A stretch of 64,000 nucleotides of DNA from Candidatus Gastranaerophilales bacterium. GTDB taxonomy: Bacteria > Cyanobacteriota > Vampirovibrionia > Gastranaerophilales > Gastranaerophilaceae. This document shows positions 1-8,317 of the stretch, piece after piece. Where the stretch lies: positions 1-64,000 of the forward strand of contig CALVEH010000003.1 in the NCBI GenBank assembly GCA_944326545.1, read 5' to 3'. Both the position numbers and the translations under genes were made by a program. Under the pieces are notes generated by a model. The model was given only the letters and a program-made list of their open reading frames with translations. It was not told the origin of the DNA and searched no databases. Position 1 is the stretch's first letter, and each line of letters begins with the position of its first letter.

Positions 1-49
1 ACACCTTCGGGTGTTTTTTTATTACTCATAATCGAACCTTGGTTCTCCC

Positions 50-93
50 CTCTCCTCCAAAGCAACATTTAGTTGCTTTCTCGTCGGCAGAGT
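50..93 (-). repeat. hairpin cassette, copy A
   Basis: On the minus strand this reads ACTCTGCCGA (93-84), then a perfect 8-bp stem AAAGCAAC/GTTGCTTT around the loop TAAAT, then a GAGAG-like 3' arm. The same constant parts with a different stem sequence recur at 27316, 27424 and 29091. Unlike those copies this one has no tRNA-Pro sequence in front of it. Its role is unknown. Confidence 0.7.
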
Positions 94-112
94 GAGACGT
101 GGCACCACTTTT

Positions 113-136
113 AAAAACACCTTCGGGTGTTTTTTT
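113..136 (+). terminator. intrinsic terminator, repeat copy 2
   Basis: ACACC-TTCG-GGTGT followed by seven T. The stem is flanked by A and T runs on both sides, so it could act in both directions. The identical hairpin occurs at 1-20. Confidence 0.7.
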
Positions 137-623
137 ATTACTCATAATCGAACCTTGGTTCTCCCCTCTCCTCCAAAGCAACATTTAGTTGCTATGGTTT
201 GACAGACATTGCAGGAATTTAATTTTTTTGAACTATATCATTGAACAGACATTGCAGGAATTTGATTTTTTTGAACTAATAGGGGTGTGTTTCAAATATA
301 TCTTGATTTTTTTAGTCGGAAATCGCTAAAAATGAAATTCCTGAACTGGCAAAAAAGTCCGATTACTGTCCGTCTATGTCTAAAACAAGACAGTGTCTCA
401 AAACCTTAAATGGCGGGAATTTAGACACAGTTCAGGAATTTTGGGACAGTTCAGGAATTTTGGGACAGGACAGTGTTAAAAATTTTTTCAAAATTTTAAA
501 TTTAGGTGGAAATTTATTCTAATTTACTCGGAAGTACAAAAAGAATATGTAAATAAGGTTATAATTTTAAATTTTGTTGTGTGCAACTCAATAGAATGTA
601 GAAAGTATAGATTATTCAAAATT

Positions 624-1475
624 TTAAAATGGCATACGATAACTTAGAATATTTGCTCCCCAATCAAGTTCATTCCTATTAGACAAATTATCTGTTTTTA
701 TATATGTTTGCTTGAAATCAGCTAATGGTTCAAAGCCACAATCTTTTATGAACTTATAGTCTTCACTATATGTTAAAAATTTAGAATTTGTATAAGTACC
801 GAGTGACAATATACTTCCTTTTTTCATGTTTTTACCAAGATTATATATAACCTTTCTTGCATCATAAGAACCGAGATATGGTAGTACATTTCGACAAAGA
901 AATACTGTGTTAGAATTATCAACAAGTCTACTTGCATCGTCTTCAAGATCTTGATTTTGGAAATCAACAAATTGTCTGAGATTTTGATTGACTTTATATG
1001 TTTGAACTTCATTGTTAATAGTATCATTAGAAAGTCTTATTTGTTCAGTAGAGTTGCTAAAATATTTATCAAAATTTATTCCATTGATTTTTAACTTTTC
1101 TATATCTTCTTTAGTTAAGTTAATTAACCCTCTTTTAGCAAAGCTGGAAATGTTTGTTATATCAATATCTCTTGCTTTTATGGGAAAGAATTTTTTAGAA
1201 GCTTCAAACCCTAAAGAATGAATTAACGCTAATGCCAAAGTATATGGCTCAGAACCATCGGAACAAGCTTGACAAACAACATTAACTTTCTCAGCATCTT
1301 TAAAATGAATACCTAAATATTTGGCAAATTTCAACCAATCTAAATCCGTTCTAAAAACTGAAGACTGTGTACTATAGATATAATCAACAGAGTTTGAAAG
1401 TAAGCCAACTCTCGTAGTACTACCGAAACTAGGATATATATTATGCTTTTGATGTATAGGATATGTTATTTGCAT
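624..1475 (-). CDS. CheR-like SAM methyltransferase relative, orphan, with SFG leader
   Basis: Resembles the CheR methyltransferase fold: a SAM-loop-like ACSDGSEPYTLA (residues 70-81, compare CheR ACSTGEEPYS), the DID motif after beta-2 (103-105) and FLCRNVLPY (192-200, compare FCRNVLIYF). CheR methylates chemoreceptor glutamates, but no receptor, CheB or other chemotaxis gene is nearby and the typical N-terminal CheR helical domain is not evident, so the substrate is unknown. I start at the internal ATG giving MQITYPI because the neighbouring leader proteins start M-K/R/Q-I; an upstream ATG would add five residues. The leader ends in PSFGS at residues 15-19. A divergent paralogue lies directly upstream on the same strand (36-bp gap). 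Confidence 0.65.
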   Translation of the reverse strand: MQITYPIHQKHNIYPSFGSTTRVGLLSNSVDYIYSTQSSVFRTDLDWLKFAKYLGIHFKDAEKVNVVCQACSDGSEPYTLALALIHSLGFEASKKFFPIKARDIDITNISSFAKRGLINLTKEDIEKLKINGINFDKYFSNSTEQIRLSNDTINNEVQTYKVNQNLRQFVDFQNQDLEDDASRLVDNSNTVFLCRNVLPYLGSYDARKVIYNLGKNMKKGSILSLGTYTNSKFLTYSEDYKFIKDCGFEPLADFKQTYIKTDNLSNRNELDWGANILSYRMPF

Positions 1476-1511
1476 ATTTATATAACACATAACAAAATAA
1501 TTTTTGCTATG

Positions 1512-2390
1512 TTAAAATTTAAATTTAAAACTTGATTTTATTTTCATTATAAAATCTGAAAAGAAATTTTTTTGTTTAATCATTGGTTCTGCCAATTTGC
1601 TATAAACAGTATTATTCTTTGAAAAAATATTTTTACCAACTTCTTTAAAACCATATGTCTCTAATTCCTGTACAAAATCGGGAATATTAGCTCTATCATA
1701 GCCTCCAATAACAAATAAACTATTATCATGTATTATATTATCCAGTTCAGATAACAATAGACTTCTTTCCCAAGAGGTATAACTTTGTGCTAAACAATTT
1801 CTTATAAGTATGATTGAATTTCCTTCATCTTTTGTAGTTTTCAATCTATTCATAAAATCCATTACTTCAAATTTAAAATTTTCTCTAAATTTGGGTTTTA
1901 ATTTATATGCTTTTGCATCCTTTGGATATCTCGCTATATCAGGTAGTTCAGACATGTGTGTAGAATCAAAATATTTACTTAAATTTTTACCAAATAAATT
2001 CTCATCTTTTTCCCCTAACGCAACAATTCCTTTTTTTCCATAATTTTCAATGATATCAGTATCTATATCTGAAACTATAATAGGAAAAATTCTTTTTTCC
2101 GCATCACTTTCACCAAAAGTTTTTAATATGGAGTTTGCAATACAATAACTTTCAGTACCATCTGAACCATTCATTGGCATTATATTTATCTTTTCATATT
2201 TTTTAAATCGGTTCTTAGCAATTTGGGCTAGTTCATCATAATTCAAATCATCTCTACTACTCGTAGAATTTTGTGTTGAGCGTTCAACTCCAAAACTATC
2301 TTTGCAAGATGACAATCGAAATAAAGAAGTAAAAGATGTTCTATTACTAATCGGCTGTGTATAATATTGAATATTATTATTTATTCTCAT
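1512..2390 (-). CDS. CheR-like methyltransferase paralogue with SF leader
   Basis: Divergent paralogue of the gene just downstream. Corresponding motifs are NGSDGTESYCIA (about 74-85), VSDIDTDII (about 106-114) and IILIRNCLAQ. Relative to true CheR the acidic residues in the SAM loop and the NxxxY motif are altered, so activity is uncertain. The N-terminus contains QPISNRTSF (12-20), close to QPISNKASNTNF of the orphan gene at 3945-4370, which links two otherwise unrelated proteins. The C-terminus is strongly basic and aromatic (KSSFKFKF). Probably co-transcribed with the paralogue. Confidence 0.6.
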   Translation of the reverse strand: MRINNNIQYYTQPISNRTSFTSLFRLSSCKDSFGVERSTQNSTSSRDDLNYDELAQIAKNRFKKYEKINIMPMNGSDGTESYCIANSILKTFGESDAEKRIFPIIVSDIDTDIIENYGKKGIVALGEKDENLFGKNLSKYFDSTHMSELPDIARYPKDAKAYKLKPKFRENFKFEVMDFMNRLKTTKDEGNSIILIRNCLAQSYTSWERSLLLSELDNIIHDNSLFVIGGYDRANIPDFVQELETYGFKEVGKNIFSKNNTVYSKLAEPMIKQKNFFSDFIMKIKSSFKFKF

Positions 2391-2452
2391 TTATTAATAT
2401 TTCCTTTGTTGTGTTAAATAAATGTATAAAACTGTATTTTTTGATATTTTAA

Positions 2453-3370
2453 TTAATACAATATTGGCTGTTTTTTAATCATCTCAATCCACTGTTCAAG
2501 AGAGGCTTCGGTCAAATACATATTTGGAGAAAAATCAACTAGTGGAGCTCCGCCATTTTTGTAATAATCATTCAAAAAGTGCTCTAATGTTGCTGACCAA
2601 TTGATAACGACTTTTTTGTCTTTATCACGTTCGAGAAAGATATATTTTGAATTCTCTCGTGGAGATTTTTGATTTAAACTTGAAAATTCTTGTAATATTT
2701 TTGTTGAATCTTCGATAGATCTTTTCGCATCAGGTAGTCTGTATCCCATTGAATAATGGAATGGGAAAGAATTTCCTTCTGCGACAATACAAACATTACC
2801 CAAACCGTTTTGGAGCATTCTTTCCACTCTCAATTGGTGCATTCTTGTTCCGATTCCACCATACTCTTTATTGCCCTTTGCATTCATGTAGGATAATACT
2901 TTTTCACAAAGTTCCCCATCAATAAATGCTCCTTCAAATTTTGGACTTATCATTTCATGTTCTTTATCTATATAAAAATATGTATCACCTACTACTTTAT
3001 AATTTTTATTTTTAATATTTATTTCACCATTCGCATCCGGAACCATAAGATAGTATTTTTCCATATTAGGGATATCTTCATCAACTCTTGCAATATATGC
3101 GTTTACAGGTTTATTTGTCTTTTTATCAATCAGAGTTGTTATCCTTAAGCCACTTTCATCTAAGTTAGTTTTAGGTGTGAATTCAGGTGAAAGTAATTTC
3201 TTAAAAGTCTTAGAACTAATTCCTTGAAAATTCTCTTTTAATAAGCTAACTTCAACCGTATCTGCTGTCGGCTGACGTACTAGGTCAACTTTTTTAAAAT
3301 TAAACATCCTTTTAGTCGCAGGGATAATAATATCTTTAAATATATTTGTTTTTATTCCGTTTATTTTCAT
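2453..3370 (-). CDS. hypothetical protein with GNAT-like motif
   Basis: A 305-aa protein of unknown function. Residues 171-212 read GGIGTRMHQL, then a helix, then CIVAEGNSFPFHYSMGYR, which matches the G-x-G acetyl-CoA loop and the 'N-x-x-A-x-x-F/H-Y-x-x-x-G-Y' end of GNAT acetyltransferases. The remaining sequence matches nothing I recognise. It starts MKIN like the leader proteins but has no clear SFxG. An AGGA ribosome-binding site lies 8 nt before the ATG. Treat the acetyltransferase assignment as a hypothesis; no substrate can be proposed. Confidence 0.45.
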   Translation of the reverse strand: MKINGIKTNIFKDIIIPATKRMFNFKKVDLVRQPTADTVEVSLLKENFQGISSKTFKKLLSPEFTPKTNLDESGLRITTLIDKKTNKPVNAYIARVDEDIPNMEKYYLMVPDANGEINIKNKNYKVVGDTYFYIDKEHEMISPKFEGAFIDGELCEKVLSYMNAKGNKEYGGIGTRMHQLRVERMLQNGLGNVCIVAEGNSFPFHYSMGYRLPDAKRSIEDSTKILQEFSSLNQKSPRENSKYIFLERDKDKKVVINWSATLEHFLNDYYKNGGAPLVDFSPNMYLTEASLEQWIEMIKKQPILY

Positions 3371-3490
3371 ATTTTAATTCCTAATATCTTTTAAAACCTG
3401 TAAATATAATTTTTGCTAGATTGTTCTTCCACTGCAAATCAAACAAAAAATTTTATGCTATGATGGTTCTAACTTGAAAGGGAAATGTTT

Positions 3491-3883
3491 ATGAAAATGC
3501 GAGCAGTACAAAGCTCAAACAATAATACAAGCTTTGGGATGGCTGTTAAAATAGATCCAGAAGCTCAGAAATATATTAGAGATAATTTTAGTGAACGACA
3601 ATTGAAAAAGCTTTCTAAAGTTATTGAGAATCAAAAAAACAATCCCTACGATATTTATTTGTCGACAAATACTCAGTTGGTAGAAACAGGTATGTCTTCT
3701 GATTACAAACCTCTTTATAAAAAAGTGAAACATCTTTATGCAACAGTAAAAGAAAAGACGTTCAATAGTAATATGTTCTTTGATATGCCAATTTTTATGC
3801 TAAAAAGAGCTGAAAGATATGCAAATAAACTTGAAAAAGGAAAAATACCTGACGTTGATAAGGTATTGAGCAAAGCTAAATAA
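3491..3883 (+). CDS. small orphan protein with TSFG leader
   Basis: A 130-aa protein of unknown function beginning MKMRAVQSSNNNTSFGMAVK, a clear example of the leader shared by many proteins here (SFG at residues 14-16). The rest is basic and mainly helical (RDNFSERQLKKLSKVIENQ). I chose the second ATG because the AAGGG ribosome-binding site is 8 nt from it; the first in-frame ATG (3485) is only 2 nt from that site. No cysteines or catalytic motifs stand out. Confidence 0.6.
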   Translation: MKMRAVQSSNNNTSFGMAVKIDPEAQKYIRDNFSERQLKKLSKVIENQKNNPYDIYLSTNTQLVETGMSSDYKPLYKKVKHLYATVKEKTFNSNMFFDMPIFMLKRAERYANKLEKGKIPDVDKVLSKAK

Positions 3884-3904
3884 TATGTAAATATACAATT
3901 TAAC

Positions 3905-3940
3905 TAAAAAAATCGGGCATATAACATTCCCGACTTTTAG
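3905..3940. terminator. bidirectional terminator
   Basis: TCGGG...CCCGA stem with A-run before and T-run after, placed between two convergent orphan genes. It would serve both. Confidence 0.6.
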
Positions 3941-3944
3941 TTAT

Positions 3945-4370
3945 CTATTTAGTTTTATATTGTTCTTCCAAAGCATCCAGATATTTCCATATCGCTTTGT
4001 ATGCAGATAATTTTTGTTTATCCGAAGACCCTTTTATCTCTGTTCTATGTAAGTCATCAACCATTTTTTTTGATGAAAGTACAGAGGTTAGTGATAAAGC
4101 TGTTTTACGTTCCTTTACTCTATATGTTTGCACTCCTAATGCATTTAAAAACAAATTACGAGAAGGCTCAAAATCATACGTGTACCAAAGTCCAACATGT
4201 ACAGAATCAGTATCTGTACCTATTATTTTAGCTTTTTCTTCTAATCTTATGAGAGAATTTTTGGGTAATAATTTTTTAGCATTGGGAGACACTATCGTAC
4301 CGCCAACCAAATTAATTTTTGCACAAAAGTTTGTGTTACTTGCTTTATTACTGATTGGTTGTATTTTCAT
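3945..4370 (-). CDS. small orphan protein with NFCAK leader
   Basis: A 141-aa protein of unknown function. It begins MKIQPISNKASNTNFCAKIN, a variant of the shared leader in which the S-F-x-G core is N-F-C-A-K. The ribosome-binding site GAGG is 4 nt before the ATG. The middle (HVGLWYTYDFEPSRNLF) and the lysine-rich C-terminal helix have no family I recognise. Convergent with the preceding orphan gene and separated from it by a terminator. Confidence 0.55.
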   Translation of the reverse strand: MKIQPISNKASNTNFCAKINLVGGTIVSPNAKKLLPKNSLIRLEEKAKIIGTDTDSVHVGLWYTYDFEPSRNLFLNALGVQTYRVKERKTALSLTSVLSSKKMVDDLHRTEIKGSSDKQKLSAYKAIWKYLDALEEQYKTK

Positions 4371-4573
4371 AACGCCTCATCAATTCTACACTTATACAAC
4401 GAAACAGTAATACAAAATATATTTACATTTAAGATTTTTATTGTATGCTAAACATCATAAATGGTATTTTGTGTTATTAATTTAGGGTAATTAATGAATA
4501 AATTGAAAGCCTTAAATATAATATCAAATCTAAAAATTCATTTAATATTGTGGTTATTATATTTGGAGGTCTG

Positions 4574-5035
4574 ATGAAAGAATACAAAGGAAAATTGACT
4601 ACAAAATTATTTTGGACTGGTTGCGGATTATGTGCAGGTTGGTTTATATACAATTTGCTTGGTAGATTTACTCACAGTTTTTTAATCTCCGCAATAGCTG
4701 CATTTGTTATTATTGGCTGGTTTGTTGTTAAAGTTTACTACACAGACAACATTTCAATTATTTTTACTGATGATAAACAACTTCTCATAAAAAGATTCGG
4801 AAAAATTCTTAAAGCATTTACAATTGATCAGTACTATTGGTCAGAATACTCAAAAAATTGCAATACAAAAAGTGAAGATGACCAAGATATTTACTACATA
4901 AGTAAAGAAACAGGTAAAGAAGATTACATAGATGCAACTAATTTTAGCGGAGAAGACTATGAAGAAATTCTCACTAATTTGGGCGCAAAAAATACAAATG
5001 AACCACCAATAAAAGTTGAAACAGTAAAAGAATAA
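4574..5035 (+). CDS. two-TM membrane protein with PH-like domain
   Basis: A 153-aa protein. Two hydrophobic segments (about residues 10-27 and 36-56) are followed by a soluble part, TDNISIIFTDDKQLLIKR..., whose beta-rich pattern resembles the bacterial PH-like domain often found after a pair of TM helices. The tail is acidic. GGAGG lies 4 nt before this ATG, which decides the start over an upstream GTG at 4550. First gene of a three-gene operon with a single-TM protein and a DUF1266 protein (14-bp gap, then 1-bp overlap). Function unknown. Confidence 0.6.
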   Translation: MKEYKGKLTTKLFWTGCGLCAGWFIYNLLGRFTHSFLISAIAAFVIIGWFVVKVYYTDNISIIFTDDKQLLIKRFGKILKAFTIDQYYWSEYSKNCNTKSEDDQDIYYISKETGKEDYIDATNFSGEDYEEILTNLGAKNTNEPPIKVETVKE

Positions 5036-5049
5036 AAAGGAGAAGAAAC

Positions 5050-5499
5050 ATGGACATGACACAGTATATTCTTATAGTTGGAGGTATTATTGTTTTAAGC
5101 TTTGTATATCAAGGAATTGCAATGTATATTCATTCCATGTCAAAGAAAAAATTCGAAAGCGAAAATCCTGATGCATCAATAATGGTAATTAAAGATTGCC
5201 AATGGCATCCGTTAGGTTTTACAAATACAGTCAACTGTCTAACAATCAATGGAGAACCTCAACCTCAGATATCAGTAGGTTATGGACAAAGAGGATATTA
5301 TGTAATGCCAGGCAAAAATGTTCTGGAATTACAGTATGAAACCCAAAGACCCGGAATTTTGCATAAATGGGTAAGAACTAGTTATGACCCTAAAAAAATT
5401 GAAGTTAACGTTGAACCTAAAAAACAATATTCAATTTCTTACGATAAAAAACAAGACTCGTATGTTTTTGCGGAATTATCGGAAAAAGGCAGCAATTAA
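5050..5499 (+). CDS. single-TM protein, extracytoplasmic beta-rich domain
   Basis: A 149-aa protein with one N-terminal membrane anchor (about residues 6-27) and a beta-rich domain. The domain ends with a pattern, MPGKNVLELQYETQRPG then VEPKKQYSISYD, that recalls DUF2846-type domains in which a small ligand-like loop sits on an immunoglobulin-like fold; this is only a resemblance. Ribosome-binding site AAGGAG upstream. The stop overlaps the next start (TAATG), so translation is coupled to the DUF1266 gene. Confidence 0.55.
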   Translation: MDMTQYILIVGGIIVLSFVYQGIAMYIHSMSKKKFESENPDASIMVIKDCQWHPLGFTNTVNCLTINGEPQPQISVGYGQRGYYVMPGKNVLELQYETQRPGILHKWVRTSYDPKKIEVNVEPKKQYSISYDKKQDSYVFAELSEKGSN

Positions 5500-6236
5500 T
5501 GGACTTTGCAAGAATTAAGAATAATATAAAAAGAATAATAAAATGTTTCCAAAACATTAAGTATGCTTACAACGAAAATGCACCAACATTGACAGTAGAA
5601 CAATATACTGCACTTAATGTTGGTGCAATTACATCGGAGCAAAACGGGTATTATTGCAATTGCATTGAGACAGAACCTGATAAAGAAGACGTAGCAGGAA
5701 GATTAAGAGATTATTACGGTATCACAAATAATGAATCAGCTTTAGAAACAATTGAATGGTTGCTTACCAGAGGGCATAATGTATATTTTGAAGCAATAAG
5801 ACCTGTTATAGCTAATTCGTCTCAACAATTTAACGCAGATGCTCTTTTGGAAGAAGAAAAAGACAGATCATTGATGTCTTACGTCAATAATATAAAAGAA
5901 TCTCTTGAAATGGTTGTAGATGAAAACATAGTAAGAGGAGCCAGTGAATTTAAAAACCTGTCAATTAAAGCTTGGGATTTAGGAAGAATGGTTTTAATTA
6001 CAAGATGTTGCTGCGACCTAAATTATATAACGGAAGAACAAGCATGGTTTTATATTATGGCTGCATACAATAATTCCAAAGAAATATATACAGATTGGAA
6101 CGAATTTGCTAAAGGATATATTATCGGGAGATGTATGTGGGGAGGAAATGACGGTTCTTTATATGGAATTATCAGTATTGCCAAAGATTTATTAAAAGAC
6201 AAAAACAGTCCATGGAAAGAGTATTCACTAAATTAA
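5499..6236 (+). CDS. DUF1266 family protein
   Basis: A 245-aa protein that fits DUF1266: an N-terminal ALNVG segment, a mid-region WLLTRGHN, then AWDLGRMVLITRCC, ITEEQAWFYIMAA, WNEFAKGYIIGRCMWGG. In many genomes this family sits next to membrane or toxin-like proteins; its biochemical function is unknown to me. There is an unusual CCC triplet (RCCCDLN) in the core. It is the third gene of the operon, so its job is probably tied to the two membrane proteins before it. Confidence 0.7.
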   Translation: MDFARIKNNIKRIIKCFQNIKYAYNENAPTLTVEQYTALNVGAITSEQNGYYCNCIETEPDKEDVAGRLRDYYGITNNESALETIEWLLTRGHNVYFEAIRPVIANSSQQFNADALLEEEKDRSLMSYVNNIKESLEMVVDENIVRGASEFKNLSIKAWDLGRMVLITRCCCDLNYITEEQAWFYIMAAYNNSKEIYTDWNEFAKGYIIGRCMWGGNDGSLYGIISIAKDLLKDKNSPWKEYSLN

Positions 6237-6251
6237 ATCAATAGCTACATG

Positions 6252-6821
6252 TCATGCTTTATTAGACTTAAAAAAATTTTTTATATTCTTAAAGCCTTCT
6301 TTAAAATTAAACACGTCAGATAATACAAATTTTATAATATCTAATCTGCTTGATTTTTCAGGACAAATATTTGCCTTAGTATAAGAAGTTCCAAACTCTC
6401 TACAAATAGGAGGCCTGTGTTCATAAACACTACAGCGTGCATTATCTGTTATAAAAGGACAATAATTATATATTTTTTGTGCTTCGTACTGTTTCAAAAG
6501 ATTATAGACATCCTCCATGCTCTTAAGCTGAAGTTGTTCCATCATATCTTTTGATATTCCGTATGTCTTTTGACCTGTAGTTCTATCAATATGGACAATT
6601 TGTATAGGTCTTGTGTTATAAACAATAGAATTAAAGTTATCTTTTGGATCATTAATACCAATGTTTATGCCGCCATAAACAGGTCGCTGTATTCTTGACT
6701 GAAAACGTTCAGCAAATCCCTCAGGCAGAGGCGCATCTATACAACAATGAGCCTTACATTTTGGAATAAAACATTTATTAGGTTTGACCAAATAATTACG
6801 AGCTTTAGATAATATTTTCAT
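6252..6821 (-). CDS. YkgJ-family cysteine-cluster protein
   Basis: Metal-binding cysteine-cluster protein of the YkgJ/UPF0153 type: CFIPKCKAHCC near the N-terminus (about residues 17-27) and CPFI...CSVYEHRPPICREFG in the middle. These cysteines are thought to bind zinc or an Fe-S cluster; no reaction is established. I start at the ATG giving MKILSKARN; an upstream TTG at 6842 would add seven residues without a better ribosome-binding site. The central insertion (GGINIGINDPKDNF) is longer than in short family members. Confidence 0.7.
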   Translation of the reverse strand: MKILSKARNYLVKPNKCFIPKCKAHCCIDAPLPEGFAERFQSRIQRPVYGGINIGINDPKDNFNSIVYNTRPIQIVHIDRTTGQKTYGISKDMMEQLQLKSMEDVYNLLKQYEAQKIYNYCPFITDNARCSVYEHRPPICREFGTSYTKANICPEKSSRLDIIKFVLSDVFNFKEGFKNIKNFFKSNKA

Positions 6822-6866
6822 ATTTATACTAAAGCCAAACAAAATATTTTTTGTCAGTAAATTTTA

Positions 6867-7373
6867 TTAAAAATTAAAAGATACCCCAACGTTAACACTT
6901 GTTGTTGACGGATTTATTTTAGTCAAATCGTATAATTGCCCCTCTACAAAAACATTTGCTTTACCAATTTTGGTTGAAACACCTGTAAAGTTACCTACAG
7001 TTGTGCTTGCTACCTTTTTACCATAAGTAACTTTGGTTGCAACATATGGAGTAGTGTAAATATTGGTCTTTTCATTTATCGGAATAGTAACAGTTGCAGG
7101 CTGCAATCTAAATTGTACGGACTTTGAGTTAGGATTCAAATTATGTCTGACTCTAAAACCTCCACTAAGTTTTGAATCACCATAAGGCATAGAACCTTTT
7201 AAATCAAAAACAGCACCAGTAGAACCATCGGTAAAAGAAGTTCCAAGACCAACATAGGAACCTAATGAACCATTACCAACAGGTGTTGAAACATCAACTC
7301 CAACAGTTGAAAAATTAGAGCCGTCGCATTGTTGAAACGACTGTGCCGTAAACTTGGTATTAAAATCAGGCAT
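6867..7373 (-). CDS. beta-barrel-like protein lacking signal peptide
   Basis: A 168-aa, glycine- and serine/threonine-rich protein with alternating polar/hydrophobic strands over its whole length, ending in SVNVGVSFNF. A C-terminal phenylalanine after alternating residues is the mark of outer-membrane barrels, and the strands look long enough for about eight. Yet there is no signal peptide: the protein begins MPDFNTKFTAQSFQQ. The start is supported by GAGGGG a few bases upstream; an upstream TTG adds only MRGFY. NTKFTAQSF also resembles the shared leader. A barrel-like soluble protein cannot be excluded. Confidence 0.5.
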   Translation of the reverse strand: MPDFNTKFTAQSFQQCDGSNFSTVGVDVSTPVGNGSLGSYVGLGTSFTDGSTGAVFDLKGSMPYGDSKLSGGFRVRHNLNPNSKSVQFRLQPATVTIPINEKTNIYTTPYVATKVTYGKKVASTTVGNFTGVSTKIGKANVFVEGQLYDLTKINPSTTSVNVGVSFNF

Positions 7374-7467
7374 GTAAAATCCCCTCAATAATTATCCTTA
7401 TAGATATAAAGTAAATTTTAAAGAAGAAATTGCCCGAATTTTAAACAATTTATGGTAATATCCAAAT

Positions 7468-8301
7468 ATGAAAATCACACAAAGCAACTATAAATCGTCT
7501 TTTAAAGGGTTAAATATTTCAGAAAGAGATTTGCAGTACAAAAGGCTGCTACAAAAAGGCCTTAAAGACACATTTGGATTGAACACGAAAATCGAAGATT
7601 TAAGTTCTATAGCAGGACCTGACGAGCTAAAAAAAATAATTAAAAATCTTAAACCATATCAATACGAGGTCGGAGATAATTTTAGGGCCAATTTTCACTT
7701 ACACACAAAAGCATCTGACGGAAGCTTAACTCCAAAAGAATTTTTGGAACAATGCATTGATTGGGCAAAGCAAATTGTAAAATCAGGTAAGAAAGACAAT
7801 CTACCTCCTTTTTCTGCTGCAATAACAGATCATGACAGAGTAGCAAGTGTAAAAGAAGTTATTGCTTTAATCTCGCAAGATCCCGAAAAATACAAAGATT
7901 TTAAATTTGTAAGCGGATGCGAATTTTTGCTGCACGGATACAAAGAGCCATACCCGGCATTTGAAGCTGTAGGGCTCGGGTTTAATCCGTTTGACAAAGA
8001 CATACAAAAAATGATGAAGGGGTTTTCCTCAAACAATCACGTTTCTGATACCAAAAAAGTTATCAAAGCAGGAGGGGTACTATCTTGGGCCCACCCAATC
8101 GTTACACCTGAAAAAATTAACGAAGACTTTTTTGCTTTTTTGAAAGCAAACGGAATAAACGGCGTAGAAGGCAATTATCAATATAACAGATGGGATAGTG
8201 AATATGTAAATTCTATCAAACCCATCTTAGAAAAGTTTATAAAATCATTCAAAATGTTTGTCACAGGTGGAACCGATAGTCATAGAAAAACTATTTTTTA
8301 A
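7468..8301 (+). CDS. PHP-domain phosphoesterase with SFKG leader
   Basis: All PHP motifs are present in order: NFHLHTKASDGSLTP, AAITDHDR, SGCEF, SWAHP and GGTDSH, giving the metal-binding His/Asp/Glu set of trinuclear phosphoesterases such as RnmV-type 3',5'-nucleoside bisphosphate phosphatases. The protein ends only five residues after TDSH, shorter at the C-terminus than most relatives. The first 70 residues are extra: leader MKITQSNYKSSFKGLN then a helical linker. No obvious ribosome-binding site. Substrate cannot be fixed from sequence. Convergent with malQ (16 bp). Confidence 0.8.
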   Translation: MKITQSNYKSSFKGLNISERDLQYKRLLQKGLKDTFGLNTKIEDLSSIAGPDELKKIIKNLKPYQYEVGDNFRANFHLHTKASDGSLTPKEFLEQCIDWAKQIVKSGKKDNLPPFSAAITDHDRVASVKEVIALISQDPEKYKDFKFVSGCEFLLHGYKEPYPAFEAVGLGFNPFDKDIQKMMKGFSSNNHVSDTKKVIKAGGVLSWAHPIVTPEKINEDFFAFLKANGINGVEGNYQYNRWDSEYVNSIKPILEKFIKSFKMFVTGGTDSHRKTIF

Positions 8302-8317
8302 TTATTTATAAAACTGA

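Larger units (their letters stand above)
1..193. repeat. 116-bp direct repeat, second copy truncated
   Basis: Bases 1-77 reappear without a visible change at 117-193, so the period is 116. The first copy continues on its right into ACTCTGCCGA (minus strand, 93-84); the second copy breaks inside the hairpin stem at 193. Read on the minus strand, each unit is a hairpin cassette, a GAACC-AA-GGTTC hairpin and a terminator. The left end of the array lies outside the window. Confidence 0.85.
1..623. other. gene-free left edge with repeats
   Basis: I find no convincing coding sequence here. The stretch holds a direct repeat (1-77 and 117-193, identical by eye, period 116), two intrinsic terminator hairpins with TTCG loops, one full and one truncated hairpin cassette on the minus strand, and a run of short repeats built on CAGGAATTT between about 200 and 480. 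A 19-bp period (ACAGTTCAGGAATTTTGGG, 427-464) occurs twice in tandem, and the inverse TTCCTGAACT lies near 340. The region lies downstream of the minus-strand CheR-like gene. Confidence 0.7.
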
